Shown: positions 15,292 to 24,741 of the stretch, in pieces
How positions within the stretch are numbered: position 1 is the stretch's first letter
How the letters are laid out: each line of letters begins with the position of its first letter
Source of the DNA: Paenibacillus hunanensis
GTDB taxonomy: Bacteria > Bacillota > Bacilli > Paenibacillales > Paenibacillaceae
DNA: 57,730 nt
Direction of reading: 5' to 3'
Assembly: GCF_014645615.1 (NCBI RefSeq)
Contig: NZ_BMMB01000015.1
Coordinates: 1-57,730 of the forward strand
The notes under the pieces: generated by a model
Seen by the model: only the letters and a program-made list of their open reading frames with translations
Databases searched by the model: none
Told to the model about the DNA's origin: nothing
Position numbers and translations under genes: made by a program

Positions 15292-15827
15292 ATGATCCCA
15301 TGGACTCATTTAGCACACAATTGACGACGGCGATCGCAGATGCAGCGAGGCAGGCATTTGGCGAGCTGTTTGCGAACGGTGAGCATTACTATTACTGTAG
15401 TCTAATTACGATTGCAGAAGGCTATGCCCCATTTGCATCGGCATGGTCAGTAGAGGCATTAGAGCGGGAGAAGGCGCAACATCCAGACTATGATGTGAAA
15501 TGGTCATATGCTGATTCGCCGTATAGTATCCTGGGAGAAGCCTATTTTGAACCTGTACAGCACTTGCTGGATACGCGACCACGTATAGATGAAATATCGT
15601 CTGAGGATTGGGAACTGGAGCTAGTGATGCGTTTAGAAGCGATGGAGCAGGCGATGCGACAGCTGGATGAGGAAGGATTATTTTCGCAAAATCAGCCACG
15701 AGAGCAGGTCTGTGTGCTAGTCGAATTAATGCCACCTGTGCCGCTTAATACGACGATCGCCAAGCGATTGAATCCGCCAGCAGCGCTGGAAATATGGTTG
15801 AAGGAAGCTGCAGAGCTGGAGGAATAG
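15288..15827 (+). CDS. DUF4303-like protein
   Basis: The 179-residue frame has its GTG overlapping the previous stop; ATG 15300 is an alternative start. HYYYCSLITIAEGYAPFASA, then KWSYADSPYSI, fits the DUF4303 layout (Y-Y-x-L-x-T--G--P-AxS ... W-x-x-xxW-Y), a family in the SUKH/immunity-like neighbourhood. Base composition is higher in GC than the cassettes to the left, so it may mark the island edge. Overlap with the colicin-type immunity gene suggests cotranslation. Confidence 0.6.
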   Translation: MNDPMDSFSTQLTTAIADAARQAFGELFANGEHYYYCSLITIAEGYAPFASAWSVEALEREKAQHPDYDVKWSYADSPYSILGEAYFEPVQHLLDTRPRIDEISSEDWELELVMRLEAMEQAMRQLDEEGLFSQNQPREQVCVLVELMPPVPLNTTIAKRLNPPAALEIWLKEAAELEE

Positions 15828-16036
15828 GGTGGATTATACGGAGCACAGAAGCGTAAGGCGATGTAAAAAGGAAGAGGATTCCACATCATCCATATAGTAT
15901 GTCTTTGAACGATATGGTAACGCTTATGCTATACAATAAGCATCAAAGCTCTAATCTTTTTCAGCATTTTCACCACCGCTAGCAGTATCTGATCCTTTGT
16001 TATTACTTGTCATTTGTTGTTACTTGCTCATAGCCA

Positions 16037-16082
16037 AAAAACCGCCGTATGCAGACTACTATGCTGCATACGGCGGTTTTTT
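16037..16082. terminator. Strong bidirectional terminator
   Basis: The arms around ACCGCCGTATGCAG and CTGCATACGGCGGT (about 16037-16054 and 16064-16080), with A-run before and T-run after, serve the genes on both sides. The stretch 15828-16036 holds nothing else that I can see. Confidence 0.85.
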
Positions 16083-16190
16083 ATGTTGGCAATGTTGTAT
16101 AACATGCTTTCTTACGGTCTGGCGTACATCGTAAACGAAATGCCAGGCGTTTCAACAAAAATCTGTTAAGACATTCAGAACCTGCTTAAA

Positions 16191-16919
16191 TTACAAAACC
16201 TTCTCCAGGAAGCTAATCGTACGCTCATGCTTCGGACTGCCAAATACTTGCTCTGGCGCGCCTTCTTCTACGATATAACCGCCATCCATGAAGATAACAC
16301 GGTCAGCAACCTCGCGTGCGAAGCCCATTTCGTGGGTAACGATCATCATCGTCATGCCTTCGCTTGCCAGATCCTTCATAACGCCAAGTACCTCGCCGAC
16401 CATTTCTGGATCGAGTGCAGAGGTTGGCTCGTCAAACAGCATAATATCCGGGTTCATTGCCAGTGCGCGTGCAATCGCTACACGCTGCTTCTGACCGCCG
16501 GACAGGCTACCTGGGAAAGCATCTGCTTTGTCAGACAGACCAACGCGCTCCAGCAGCTGTAGCGCCGTTTTGCGTGCTTCTGCTTCAGATTGCTTTTTCA
16601 GCTCCACCGGAGCGAAGGTGATGTTTTTGAGCACGCTCATATGTGGAAACAGATTGAAGTGCTGGAACACCATGCCGATATTTTCACGAACTTTGTTGAT
16701 ATCGGTACGATTGTCGCTAATATTGTAATCATCGACGATGACCTCGCCAGCTGTCACTTCTTCCAGCTTATTCACGCAGCGCAGAAGGGTACTTTTACCA
16801 GAACCGGAAGGGCCGATGACACAGACCACTTCGCCTTCTTCGATCTGCATGTTAATGTCCTTCAATACTTCGTTAGAGCCATAGCTCTTTTTAAGGTTAG
16901 CGATTTTAATTTTACCCAC
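16191..16919 (-). CDS. Polar amino-acid ABC transporter, ATP-binding protein (GlnQ type)
   Basis: The 242-residue product starts at GTG 16919, 6 nt after AAAGGAGAA, and overlaps the upstream permease stop by 8 nt. Walker A GPSGSGKST lies at about 36-44, Q-loop VFQHFN near 86, signature LSGGQ at 139-143, Walker B IMLFDEP at 159-165 and H-loop THEMG near 196. Length and motifs are those of the polar amino-acid uptake (PAAT) family, often called GlnQ. It powers the fused binding-protein/permease encoded just upstream. Substrate (glutamine or another polar amino acid) cannot be decided from sequence. Confidence 0.9.
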   Translation of the reverse strand: MGKIKIANLKKSYGSNEVLKDINMQIEEGEVVCVIGPSGSGKSTLLRCVNKLEEVTAGEVIVDDYNISDNRTDINKVRENIGMVFQHFNLFPHMSVLKNITFAPVELKKQSEAEARKTALQLLERVGLSDKADAFPGSLSGGQKQRVAIARALAMNPDIMLFDEPTSALDPEMVGEVLGVMKDLASEGMTMMIVTHEMGFAREVADRVIFMDGGYIVEEGAPEQVFGSPKHERTISFLEKVL

Positions 16920-18375
16920 GGCGTGTTCTCCTTTCGACACTGTCTGCCAGTTTAGTCAGGATGGTGATAACAACTAGGTACATGATCGCGACCATTCCGT
17001 AGATCAAAGTGGATTGGAGGTTATTCGCTACGATCAGCTTACCGGATTGCGTCAACTCGACCAGACCAATAGCGGACATGATCGACGTATCTTTGAGTGT
17101 GATAACAAGCTGGTTGATGAACGATGGAACCATAACCTTGATTGCTTGTGGAATGATAACTTTGATCATCGCTGTCCGATATGACAGACCAAGTGAACGT
17201 GCAGCTTCAAGTTGACCTTTATCAATCGACTGAATACCACCGCGAATAATCTCAGTTACATACGCTCCAGCATTCAAGCTAAGCGCCAGTACAGCGGCAA
17301 CGATCAATGGAATTTTAATACCGAGTGCGCCCGGAATACCAAAATAAATGAACAAGCCAAGTACAAGCAATGGAATACCACGGAAAATATCGACAAACCC
17401 GGTCGCAATCCATTGAGCGGTTTTACTTGGACTTACTTTCATAAATCCGAAGATCAGACCGAAAATAAATGCAAAGAACAAGGAGATGAACGTATACATC
17501 AGTGTCATTCCTAATCCTTTAAACAGAATAGGAAGAGCAGCCATAATAATTTCCATTTTGCTCAAAGGTGGAGGTGCATCCGTTGATTCCTGACCTGGCT
17601 TCGTGTTGCCCAAGTAGTTAGAGACGATCTGATCATATTCGCCGCTGGCTTTGATATTTTTCAGTCCAGCATTGAATTTTTGTAACAATTCCTGATTTTG
17701 TCCTTTGTTCACGGCAAAGCCATAAGGAGAGCCTTTCTCTTTCTCAGTTACCACTTTCAGCTTCATACCTTGTTGAATACCGAATGCGATAACTGGGAAA
17801 TCCTCGAAGCAGGCAGCAGAGTTACCAATAACTACTTCTTCGTACATTTGTGCAGAATCGTCAAAAGGTACAAGAGTGAAACCATATTTATCTTTGATTG
17901 AATTAGCAAAATTGTAGCCTTCTGTACCCGTTTTAACCGCTACACGTTTACCACGCAGGTCTTCATAACTTTTGATCGTATTGTCATCTTGACCGATCGC
18001 CATAACAACACCGGATTCGTAGTAGGGATCAGAGAAATCAAATGTTTGTTTTCTCGTATCCGTAATACTCATACCAGCGATCATGCCATCCAATTGATTC
18101 GATTGCACACCTTGTAGTGCAGCATTAAAACCAAGTGGTTTGAGTTCATATTTAAAATTTTGGTCTTTTGCAATAGCTGCTAGCAAATCGAGGTCAATCC
18201 CTACATATTTGCCATCTCGTTGAAATTCAAACGGCGCAAACGTAACGTCCGTACCGATTTGATACGTCTTGCCTTCTTCCGATTGAGCGACCGCGCTTGG
18301 ACTCCAGCTTGCGGTACACACTCCGAAGAAAAGAAGGAACGCAATAGATAGCCACATCAGCCTAGATTTCTTCAT
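16912..18375 (-). CDS. Amino-acid ABC transporter, fused substrate-binding protein and permease
   Basis: 487 residues from ATG 18375 (GGAGG just upstream); longer upstream starts lack an RBS. Residues 1-31 are a signal segment. Residues about 36-270 form a family-3 solute-binding domain (TYQIGTDVTFAPFEF, DGMIAGMSITDTR, then GKRVAVKTGTEGYNF). A short Pro-rich linker (TDAPPPLSK) leads to a BPD-type permease of about 200 residues with an EAA loop (LEAARSLGLSYRTAMIKVI) near 400-420. The fusion is as in GlnP-type uptake systems, where binding domain and channel are one chain. First gene of a two-gene operon with the ATPase. Confidence 0.9.
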   Translation of the reverse strand: MKKSRLMWLSIAFLLFFGVCTASWSPSAVAQSEEGKTYQIGTDVTFAPFEFQRDGKYVGIDLDLLAAIAKDQNFKYELKPLGFNAALQGVQSNQLDGMIAGMSITDTRKQTFDFSDPYYESGVVMAIGQDDNTIKSYEDLRGKRVAVKTGTEGYNFANSIKDKYGFTLVPFDDSAQMYEEVVIGNSAACFEDFPVIAFGIQQGMKLKVVTEKEKGSPYGFAVNKGQNQELLQKFNAGLKNIKASGEYDQIVSNYLGNTKPGQESTDAPPPLSKMEIIMAALPILFKGLGMTLMYTFISLFFAFIFGLIFGFMKVSPSKTAQWIATGFVDIFRGIPLLVLGLFIYFGIPGALGIKIPLIVAAVLALSLNAGAYVTEIIRGGIQSIDKGQLEAARSLGLSYRTAMIKVIIPQAIKVMVPSFINQLVITLKDTSIMSAIGLVELTQSGKLIVANNLQSTLIYGMVAIMYLVVITILTKLADSVERRTRRG

Positions 18376-18778
18376 AATATCCTCCATTTCATATACTTCA
18401 AGATTACGAGTTTGTGATGGTCGTCGACAATGCTGTAGCAAGCTTGTTAAGAGCAAAGCTGCCTTCACATTCTATGTAACATTTCATGTCTCACATCACA
18501 CGTCTTCTTATTCTACAAAAAAATATCCTTGTTGACTATAGCGCTGTGAAGCTGAAATGCATAGAATTTTAATTTGGTACTCATTTTAATAATTAATTTT
18601 CTGGATTTCTTTCTTTAAATAAATTCTATTATTTCACAAAAGAAAAAGTATATTCACTTCAATATGAAGACAGAAAAAATTTTACTATATTAGTTGATTG
18701 AAAATCCATATCACAATATGTATCTCCAGCAATAGAGTAGTTGAATCAACTCAGTTATATAAGAAGAAATGATTTAAG
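18376..18778. other. Intergenic, AT-rich
   Basis: Holds the upstream region of the minus-strand transporter operon. No gene, riboswitch or clear promoter hexamers could be assigned. Confidence 0.3.
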
Positions 18779-18819
18779 AAAAGCAGCTATTCTCTTAAAT
18801 TAAGAAAATAGCTGCTTTT
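18779..18819. terminator. Bidirectional terminator
   Basis: AAAAGCAGCTATT pairs with AATAGCTGCTTTT, with an inner TCTTAA/TTAAGA extension. It lies just downstream of the minus-strand gene at 18872. Confidence 0.8.
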
Positions 18820-18871
18820 CTGTATATAGTTCATAGTTTAAAGGTTGAATTAGGCTGAAAATCAAATATCA

Positions 18872-19696
18872 TCAATAATTTATTATATTGACTGGTTTTT
18901 GAACCGTGAAGACTTTACCATTTGCTCCTTTTTTGACATCCATTTTAATATTCATCCCAACAACACTTGCACCTCTAGGTGCTAGCATGCTGTCACTTGT
19001 CCAATTTAGCGTGTATGTTGTTTTTGAATTCTGAGAAGGATAGTAATATTGAACTTTATTTACTCCAGGACCTACTTGTCCTGCTATCATAGTGCGACTA
19101 ACAATAATAGTATCTCCAATGGGAAAGAATTTACCTGAAATGCTTTTAATGCCGAAATAATCGACATTTTGTTTAGTGGTTGATACATAATTTAGAGTAC
19201 CTACTACAGTGCCGTACCCTTCTTTTGATGCTTGGTCGTATACACTACCTCCACCTGTCGCAGCAGCTGAAGCTAAAGAAGAGCTAGTATTTGAAAGAAG
19301 TTCTTTTCTGTTTTGTTCAACAGTTACTTCGTCTTGAGCAGTCAGAACGGAAACTATTGTTTTTGATTTTAGCGCTTTCTCTTCACCGTCGATAGAAGGA
19401 GCTAAAGAGTTTTCTAGCATTCTTTTATTGTCTTGAGAGAGATTACTAGATTTTATGTCATCAGAATCCATTTCTAAATTAATTGAAGTAAGTGTTTCTC
19501 CATCATCTGTTTTGATTTGTTCAGTTTTTGCTTGAGAGTTAGAATAAACATAGTTGAAAAGCTCTTGTGAATCCATTTTATCTAAACTTTCTTCGTTCAT
19601 TAAGTTTTGAGCTTGAGCAATAGGGACATTTGGTAAGACTGCACTTGTTGCTAGTAAAGCAGCTATTGTAGAAGAAATAAGTATTTTTGTTTTCAT
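18872..19696 (-). CDS. Secreted protein of unknown function
   Basis: 274 residues. The N-terminus (MKTKILISSTIAALLATSAV, cleavage likely after AQAQ near 30) is a signal peptide. The mature part has an acidic, S/N-rich helical region (about 35-140), then a Gly/Ala stretch and a beta-rich C-terminal half (YGTVVGTLNYVSTTKQNVDY, GDTIIVSRTMIAGQVGPG). Only AAAGTGAG upstream resembles an RBS. Lower GC than its neighbours hints at transfer. I recognise no family. The single-gene unit has its own terminator. Confidence 0.6.
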   Translation of the reverse strand: MKTKILISSTIAALLATSAVLPNVPIAQAQNLMNEESLDKMDSQELFNYVYSNSQAKTEQIKTDDGETLTSINLEMDSDDIKSSNLSQDNKRMLENSLAPSIDGEEKALKSKTIVSVLTAQDEVTVEQNRKELLSNTSSSLASAAATGGGSVYDQASKEGYGTVVGTLNYVSTTKQNVDYFGIKSISGKFFPIGDTIIVSRTMIAGQVGPGVNKVQYYYPSQNSKTTYTLNWTSDSMLAPRGASVVGMNIKMDVKKGANGKVFTVQKPVNIINY

Positions 19697-19899
19697 TATT
19701 TAACACTCACTTTCTATAATATTTATTGTGTTTTTGGAGTTCGATCCTCCTTTCTCAAAAAAGTAAGTTTACATTATACCATTAAAAGTAATTTATTTCA
19801 AAATGATGGGTAATTCTATACTTTTAAAATATTAAAGGCATTTTATTTCATTATTATCTGTTTTAAAATAAATGTTATTAATCATCAAAGGAGTTTATT

Positions 19900-20820
19900 A
19901 TGAAATCTGTTATTTTAGACGTAGACACTGGCATCGATGATTCGATGGCAATTGCCTATGCAGTCCATTCCCCAGAGCTAGACGTGCTAGGTATTACCAC
20001 TGTATTTGGCAATATTACGGTTGAAGAAGCAACACGCAACACACTGGTTGTGCTGGATCAATTGGAGCGCCCGCTACCTGTATATCCGGGGGAAGCCAAG
20101 CCGCTGCAACGCGACTATACCAAGCCATTTGCCCGGCATATTCACGGAGCAGATGGAATCGGTAATCAATATCGTGAGCCATCGACAAGACAGGCAGAAT
20201 CTCTGTCCGGCCCTGAGTTTATCGTCCAGCAAATTATGGCGAATCCCGGCGAGATCACGGTCATCGCGGTTGGGCCACTGACGAACATCGCTCGTGCCCT
20301 ACAGCTGGAGCCAAACATCGCCCAGCATATCGCTCGCCTGATCGTGATGAATGGCGCAGTCACCGTACCGGGCAACGTGACACCATATGCCGAAGCGAAC
20401 ACCTACTCCGATCCTGATGCCGCGGCGCTAGTATTTAGCTCCGGTATGCCAGTGACACTCGTTGGCCTGGATGTGACGATGCAGACGTTGCTCACTGCTG
20501 CCCATCTAGAACAATGGCGTAGCCTGAACACCAACCTGGCCACTTTCCTTGCAGACATGACCGATTTCTACATGGAAGCCTACAAGGGCGTCATTACTAG
20601 CGGACGCGGCTGCGCCCTACACGACCCATTAGCCGTCAGTGTAGCGATCGATCCAACCTTCGTACGCACCGAATCCTACGCCGTACATGTCGAATGCACA
20701 GACCAGGACTCCCTGGGCAAAACGACCGGCGTACACGCCAGTCAGGCGCCACACATCGACGTAGCCCTGGATGTAGATGCTGACCGCTTCGTAAGCCATT
20801 TCCTGAGTCGCATCGTATAA
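19900..20820 (+). CDS. Nucleoside hydrolase (IUNH family)
   Basis: 306 residues; AAAGGAG 5' of the ATG. The calcium-binding DVDTGIDD motif lies at 7-14, MNGAV near 150, EANTYSDPDAA at 165-175 and HDPLA at 241-245, all in the order of inosine/uridine-preferring nucleoside hydrolases. The enzyme splits ribonucleosides into base and ribose for salvage. Substrate preference cannot be read from sequence. It stands alone, followed by a terminator. Confidence 0.9.
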   Translation: MKSVILDVDTGIDDSMAIAYAVHSPELDVLGITTVFGNITVEEATRNTLVVLDQLERPLPVYPGEAKPLQRDYTKPFARHIHGADGIGNQYREPSTRQAESLSGPEFIVQQIMANPGEITVIAVGPLTNIARALQLEPNIAQHIARLIVMNGAVTVPGNVTPYAEANTYSDPDAAALVFSSGMPVTLVGLDVTMQTLLTAAHLEQWRSLNTNLATFLADMTDFYMEAYKGVITSGRGCALHDPLAVSVAIDPTFVRTESYAVHVECTDQDSLGKTTGVHASQAPHIDVALDVDADRFVSHFLSRIV

Positions 20821-20975
20821 TGCTCGCTGTTAGGGGAGGGTTGCTAGATAAGAATCGTTATACTGTCATGGACAATAGATGATGTGGTACATGTCAGTAT
20901 AATCGCCAATTATGAGAGCAGCCTCAACCCAATTCATTTTAAAATGAAACCTCATACTGAACCATATATGAAAAT

Positions 20976-21009
20976 TAACCGTACCTTGGAATATACAGGT
21001 ACGGTTTTT
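20976..21009 (+). terminator. Terminator after nucleoside hydrolase
   Basis: AACCGTACCT (20976-20985) pairs with AGGTACGGTT (20996-21005), followed by TTTT. Confidence 0.85.
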
Positions 21010-21056
21010 TCAGAAACAAGGTCTATGAAAAGTGGCAGAGCTAGAATATCCTAATT

Positions 21057-21122
21057 GTGCAAGTGCAAGTGCAAGTGCAAGTGCAAGTGCAAGTGCAAGT
21101 GCAAGTGCAAGTGCAAGTGCAA
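21057..21122. repeat. Hexanucleotide tandem repeat (GTGCAA)11
   Basis: Eleven perfect copies of GTGCAA plus a partial one, in the gap between the nucleoside hydrolase terminator and the DeoR gene. The remainder of 21010-21511 shows no gene. Confidence 0.95.
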
Positions 21123-21511
21123 GTACAACAACACAGCTGCTTGTTTATACCCTAATTATCCATTTAATGTAATAAATAGCATAAAATCAAGATTTTCATC
21201 TTCGAAATAAGCGAATAAGCCCTTTTTTATTGTGACGAATGTCTAAATACGGTATATTGAAGTAGATGAACACATTGCACATGGACACTTGTTTACACTT
21301 CAAAACAATAAGCGTTTACATACTGTCCCTATGCAACATTCTCCCTCTGCATGCAGGAGCGGATAATGCACGCAATATACTGAAATTATGAGCTGATTTC
21401 GACAATGTACATCATGTATACTGCTTCCTGTTTGACGTAGCATCCAGCATGGATTCATAGCTTGCAGATCGATTAGATTGATAATTTATATAGTAAGGCC
21501 AGGTGTACTCA

Positions 21512-22309
21512 ATGAGCAGCAAAAATCCGAGGCGACAAGACGCATTATCTGCAGCACAACGTAAACTCGAGACCCTGCGCATTCTTGAAGCCGAAGGCAC
21601 AGTCCGCGTATCCGGATTAAGTCGCCGCTTCAATGTGACAGAAGAAACGATTCGGCGCGATCTGGAACGTTTGGAGCTTGAAGGTATCGTTGTGCGTACG
21701 CACGGTGGCGCGGTGTTTAACCGTAACCGTGAGCAATACGAATCTCCTGCTGTACAGCGGGAAACGCAAAATATTGAAGAGAAAAAGGCAATCGTGGAGC
21801 ATGCGCTCTCACTGATTCAGCCGGGCGATGTGATTGCGCTGGACGCAAGCACGACCTGTCTGCATCTGGTTAAGCAATTGCCGAACCGACCACTAACGGT
21901 ACTGACGTATTCGCTGGCAATCGCGAACGAGCTTGTGCCGAAGACCGAGATCAATGTGATTCTGATCGGTGGGTATCTGGATCGGGATTCGATGGCGAAT
22001 ACCGGCATTCATGCGGAGAAGATGGTCGAGAGCTACCATGTGGACAAGTTTCTATTCTCCTGTCACGGCTTTGATCTGACGCGTGGACTGACCGAGCCAT
22101 CTGAAGCACATGTGCAACTCAAAAAGAAAATTATCGAGATTTCCGATGAACTGATTTTGCTAACAGACAGCTCCAAGTTTCGTCGCAAATCACTGGTACG
22201 TTTCCTCGGCATGGAGGACCTGAACCGCTTTATTACCGACGATCAATTGCCGGAAGAGGCAATTCATGAATTGGAGGAAATGGGTGTTGAGGTCATCGTT
22301 GTGGATTAA
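21512..22309 (+). CDS. DeoR-family transcriptional regulator
   Basis: 265 residues from ATG 21512; GTG 21503 is also possible. An N-terminal winged helix-turn-helix (QRKLETLRILEAEGTVRVSG, then RRFNVTEETIRRDLERLE, then GIVVRTHGGAV) is followed by a DeoRC sugar-phosphate sensor domain (IQPGDVIALDASTTCLHLVK ... LIGGYLDRD ... LLTDSSKFRRKS). Such proteins repress sugar or nucleoside catabolic genes and release DNA on binding a phosphorylated sugar. The nucleoside hydrolase upstream is a possible target but is separated by 690 nt and a terminator. Confidence 0.9.
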   Translation: MSSKNPRRQDALSAAQRKLETLRILEAEGTVRVSGLSRRFNVTEETIRRDLERLELEGIVVRTHGGAVFNRNREQYESPAVQRETQNIEEKKAIVEHALSLIQPGDVIALDASTTCLHLVKQLPNRPLTVLTYSLAIANELVPKTEINVILIGGYLDRDSMANTGIHAEKMVESYHVDKFLFSCHGFDLTRGLTEPSEAHVQLKKKIIEISDELILLTDSSKFRRKSLVRFLGMEDLNRFITDDQLPEEAIHELEEMGVEVIVVD

Positions 22310-22326
22310 TCGAACCAGCTTGTACT

Positions 22327-22356
22327 AGCCGCACTGTAGACACAGGGCGGCTTTTT
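22327..22356 (+). terminator. Terminator after DeoR gene
   Basis: AGCCGC-A-CTGT pairs with ACAG-G-GCGGCT, followed by TTTTT. Confidence 0.75.
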
Positions 22357-22485
22357 GTTGTGTAGAGATCCCTTTTGTTAACGCTATCATATGCGATATG
22401 TGTAGAATTTGTACCAATAGGCTTGAAAATCGTTCCAGTTGGCGGTACGGTAGAACAATAGCATCGTGCTAGCTAGCAGCGATAC

Positions 22486-22576
22486 CCGTTCGGGTGGAGA
22501 CGACAGACTGAATCGATGGAAGTGGGTTGAACTTCGGAAGCGTAAGAACAACTCAACGCGACACCTGCCGATTCAG
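22486..22576 (+). promoter_or_regulatory. Structured leader upstream of ilvA
   Basis: ACCC-GTTC-GGGT at 22486-22497 is followed by CTGAATCG (22508-22515) pairing with CGATTCAG (22569-22576). Nested inside are GTTGA/TCAAC and CTT-CGG-AAG. No T-box 14-mer (AGGGTGGNACCGCG) is present. It may be a leader RNA of unknown type or coincidence. Confidence 0.3.
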
Positions 22577-22643
22577 AACCATACAGGATGCTGAACCAAA
22601 ACGAATAATGACGGGATGGGCGTCTGGAGTGAGGAGACAAGCA

Positions 22644-23915
22644 ATGAGAGCAACGGAGGATAACAATTCGCAAACGGTAAGTATGGAGGATATCGTACGG
22701 GCGCATCACGTACTGCGCGACGTTATCGTGCGTACACCGCTACAGCGGGATGCAACCCTGTCTGAAAAATATGAGTGCGAGGTGTATCTGAAGCGAGAGG
22801 ATATGCAGGTCGTACGCTCATTTAAAATTCGCGGTGCGTATAACCGCATTCGCAATCTGTCCAGTGACGAGCTAGCAAACGGCATCGTGTGTGCCAGTGC
22901 GGGTAACCACGCGCAGGGCTTTGCTTTTTCGTGCCGACAGCTGAATATTCGCGGGAAGGTCTACATGCCAAGCACCACACCGAATCAAAAGGTGAAAATG
23001 GTGAAAAAGTTCGGTGGAGCGAATGTGGAAGTCATTCTCGTTGGCGATACATTTGATGATGCGTATGCAGAAGCGATGAAGACGTGTGAACAGTACAATA
23101 TGAGCTTTATTCACCCGTTTGACGATCCTTATATTATTGCAGGTAATGGTACAGTCGGTATGGAGATTATGGAAAGTCTGGATCGTCCGGCAGATTATGT
23201 GTTTATCACGATTGGCGGCGGCGGTCTGGCTGCCGGTGTAGGTCAATATATGCGTACTATTAGTCCATCCACTCGTTTGATCGGAGTCGAGCCACTGGGC
23301 GCTGCATCGATGAGCGAGGCGATTAGCCGTAATCAGGTGGTCACGCTGGAGGAGATCGATAAGTTTATCGATGGTGCAGCCGTGAAGCGTGTTGGACAGC
23401 TAACATATGAGATTTGCCGTGAGACACTGGATGATGTAATCCGTGTACCAGAAGGTAAAGCGTGCTCTGCGATCCTCGATCTGTACAACGAGAATGCAAT
23501 CGTAGCCGAGCCAGCTGGTGCGTTACCGATTGCAGCACTGGATATGTATCGGGAGCATATCAAGGGCAAGACGATTGTATGTATTATTAGCGGCGGTAAC
23601 AATGATATTGACCGTATGCAGGAGATTAAGGAACGCTCCCTGATCTATGAAGGGCTGAAATACTACTTTACCATCAACTTCCCGCAGCGTGCAGGCGCCC
23701 TGCGTGAGTTCCTGGAAAAGGTACTCGGTCCGAATGACGATATCGCCCGTTTTGAATATACGAAAAAGAGCAACAAGGAAAATGGCCCGGCACTTGTTGG
23801 GATTGAGCTTAGCTCGCCCGATGATTACGGCGCTCTCATTCAGCGTATGGAAGATCACAATATTCAATATGTAGAGCTGAACCGCGATCCGAATCTGTTT
23901 AACCTGTTAATCTAA
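22644..23915 (+). CDS. ilvA: Threonine ammonia-lyase
   Basis: 423 residues from ATG 22644, with GAGGAG (22631-22636) 7 nt upstream; longer starts lack an RBS. The PLP lysine is in SFKIRGAY (K61), the SAGNHAQG loop near 90 and the phosphate-binding GGGG loop (TIGGGGLAAGVG) near 190. The C-terminal 90 residues form one ACT-like regulatory domain (FPQRAGALREFLEKVLGPND). This is the short, single-ACT type as in Bacillus IlvA (about 420 residues). It deaminates threonine to 2-oxobutanoate, the first step of isoleucine synthesis. No other ilv genes are adjacent. Confidence 0.92.
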   Translation: MRATEDNNSQTVSMEDIVRAHHVLRDVIVRTPLQRDATLSEKYECEVYLKREDMQVVRSFKIRGAYNRIRNLSSDELANGIVCASAGNHAQGFAFSCRQLNIRGKVYMPSTTPNQKVKMVKKFGGANVEVILVGDTFDDAYAEAMKTCEQYNMSFIHPFDDPYIIAGNGTVGMEIMESLDRPADYVFITIGGGGLAAGVGQYMRTISPSTRLIGVEPLGAASMSEAISRNQVVTLEEIDKFIDGAAVKRVGQLTYEICRETLDDVIRVPEGKACSAILDLYNENAIVAEPAGALPIAALDMYREHIKGKTIVCIISGGNNDIDRMQEIKERSLIYEGLKYYFTINFPQRAGALREFLEKVLGPNDDIARFEYTKKSNKENGPALVGIELSSPDDYGALIQRMEDHNIQYVELNRDPNLFNLLI

Positions 23916-23952
23916 TCCTATATCGCTTGTATAGCATTCATCGCTTTCTATC

Positions 23953-23991
23953 CAATACCCGGCATTTCTCGAATGGAGAAGCCGGGTATTG
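23953..23991 (+). terminator. Terminator after ilvA
   Basis: CAATACCCGGC pairs with GCCGGGTATTG, followed by ATTTG. Confidence 0.75.
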
Positions 23992-24133
23992 ATTTGTTCA
24001 GCCACGATGAGGGTATGTACAGGTGGGCTAACCTATCTTGCATTCAGCACAAACTTGGTTTTTTGTTCAAAGTGATCTATACTATTAAAGTAAGTTTATT
24101 ACAGTTGATAACTACCAAGGAGGATGTACACAT

Positions 24134-24433
24134 ATGTTTATCATTCACGCTAATATGTTAATCAAACCTGAAAAGGTTGATGAATTTCTGAAAGAGATCG
24201 ATACACTGGTGGCGGCTTCCCAGGCTGAGGAAGGCAATATCACGTATGTATTGAAACGCGATGTGAAGCAGGATAACCTGTTCACAATGGTGGAAGAGTG
24301 GAAAGATGCAGAAGCGATGCAGCTGCACAACGCAACTCCACATTTCCAAAAGTTCGTACAGGATATGCAGCAATTTGCAGCAGCTCCACTGGATGCGAAG
24401 GTATTCGAAGGAACGGAGATTAAACGCGGCTAA
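24134..24433 (+). CDS. Antibiotic-biosynthesis-monooxygenase (ABM) family protein
   Basis: 99 residues; AAGGAGG lies 8-9 nt upstream. The ferredoxin-like ABM pattern is visible: MFIIHANMLIKPEKVDEFL, EEGNITYVLKRD, a FTMVEEWKDAEAM strand-helix, and HFQKFV near the end. Members are small dimeric quinol monooxygenases (YgiN type) or heme-handling enzymes. The heme-degrading IsdG signature (NWH triad) is not obvious, so a YgiN-like role is more likely. Single-gene unit with its own terminator. Confidence 0.85.
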   Translation: MFIIHANMLIKPEKVDEFLKEIDTLVAASQAEEGNITYVLKRDVKQDNLFTMVEEWKDAEAMQLHNATPHFQKFVQDMQQFAAAPLDAKVFEGTEIKRG

Positions 24434-24489
24434 TACCGTGCTTTGAACACTAGCAGAATACTGTGTATTTCGACTATAGATGCATACCG

Positions 24490-24520
24490 AATCTCCCTTT
24501 GAAATAAAGGGAGATTTTTT
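24490..24520 (+). terminator. Terminator after ABM gene
   Basis: AATCTCCCTTT pairs with AAAGGGAGATT around a 5-nt loop, followed by a T-run. Confidence 0.9.
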
Positions 24521-24741
24521 ATTTTAACTATACATAATTACGGAATCAGCTCCGATATATCTCACTAAGTTAGCTTGTCGAAAATTCTCGAAAGAAATCG
24601 GAATTGGTAGATTTTATTGTCGATTATACGTAGCAACCTTCGAAGCATCAGGTCACTTTTTAGAGCAGAGACATGCCGACTATTATTATACCGGTGAGAA
24701 GGATCTCATTTGAATGCCGGAGTCGGAGGGAAATGACTAGC

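Noticed and set aside
1..15827. CRISPR array or IS element as explanation for the repeats
   Set aside because: Repeats are coding, hundreds of bases long and irregularly spaced; no transposase, inverted terminal repeats or short regular spacers were found.
22310..22643. T-box leader upstream of ilvA
   Set aside because: The AGGGTGGNACCGCG box and a matching terminator/antiterminator pair are absent.
22527..22643. Upstream extension of IlvA by 39 codons
   Set aside because: No RBS and no homology to IlvA; GAGGAG sits correctly before ATG 22644.
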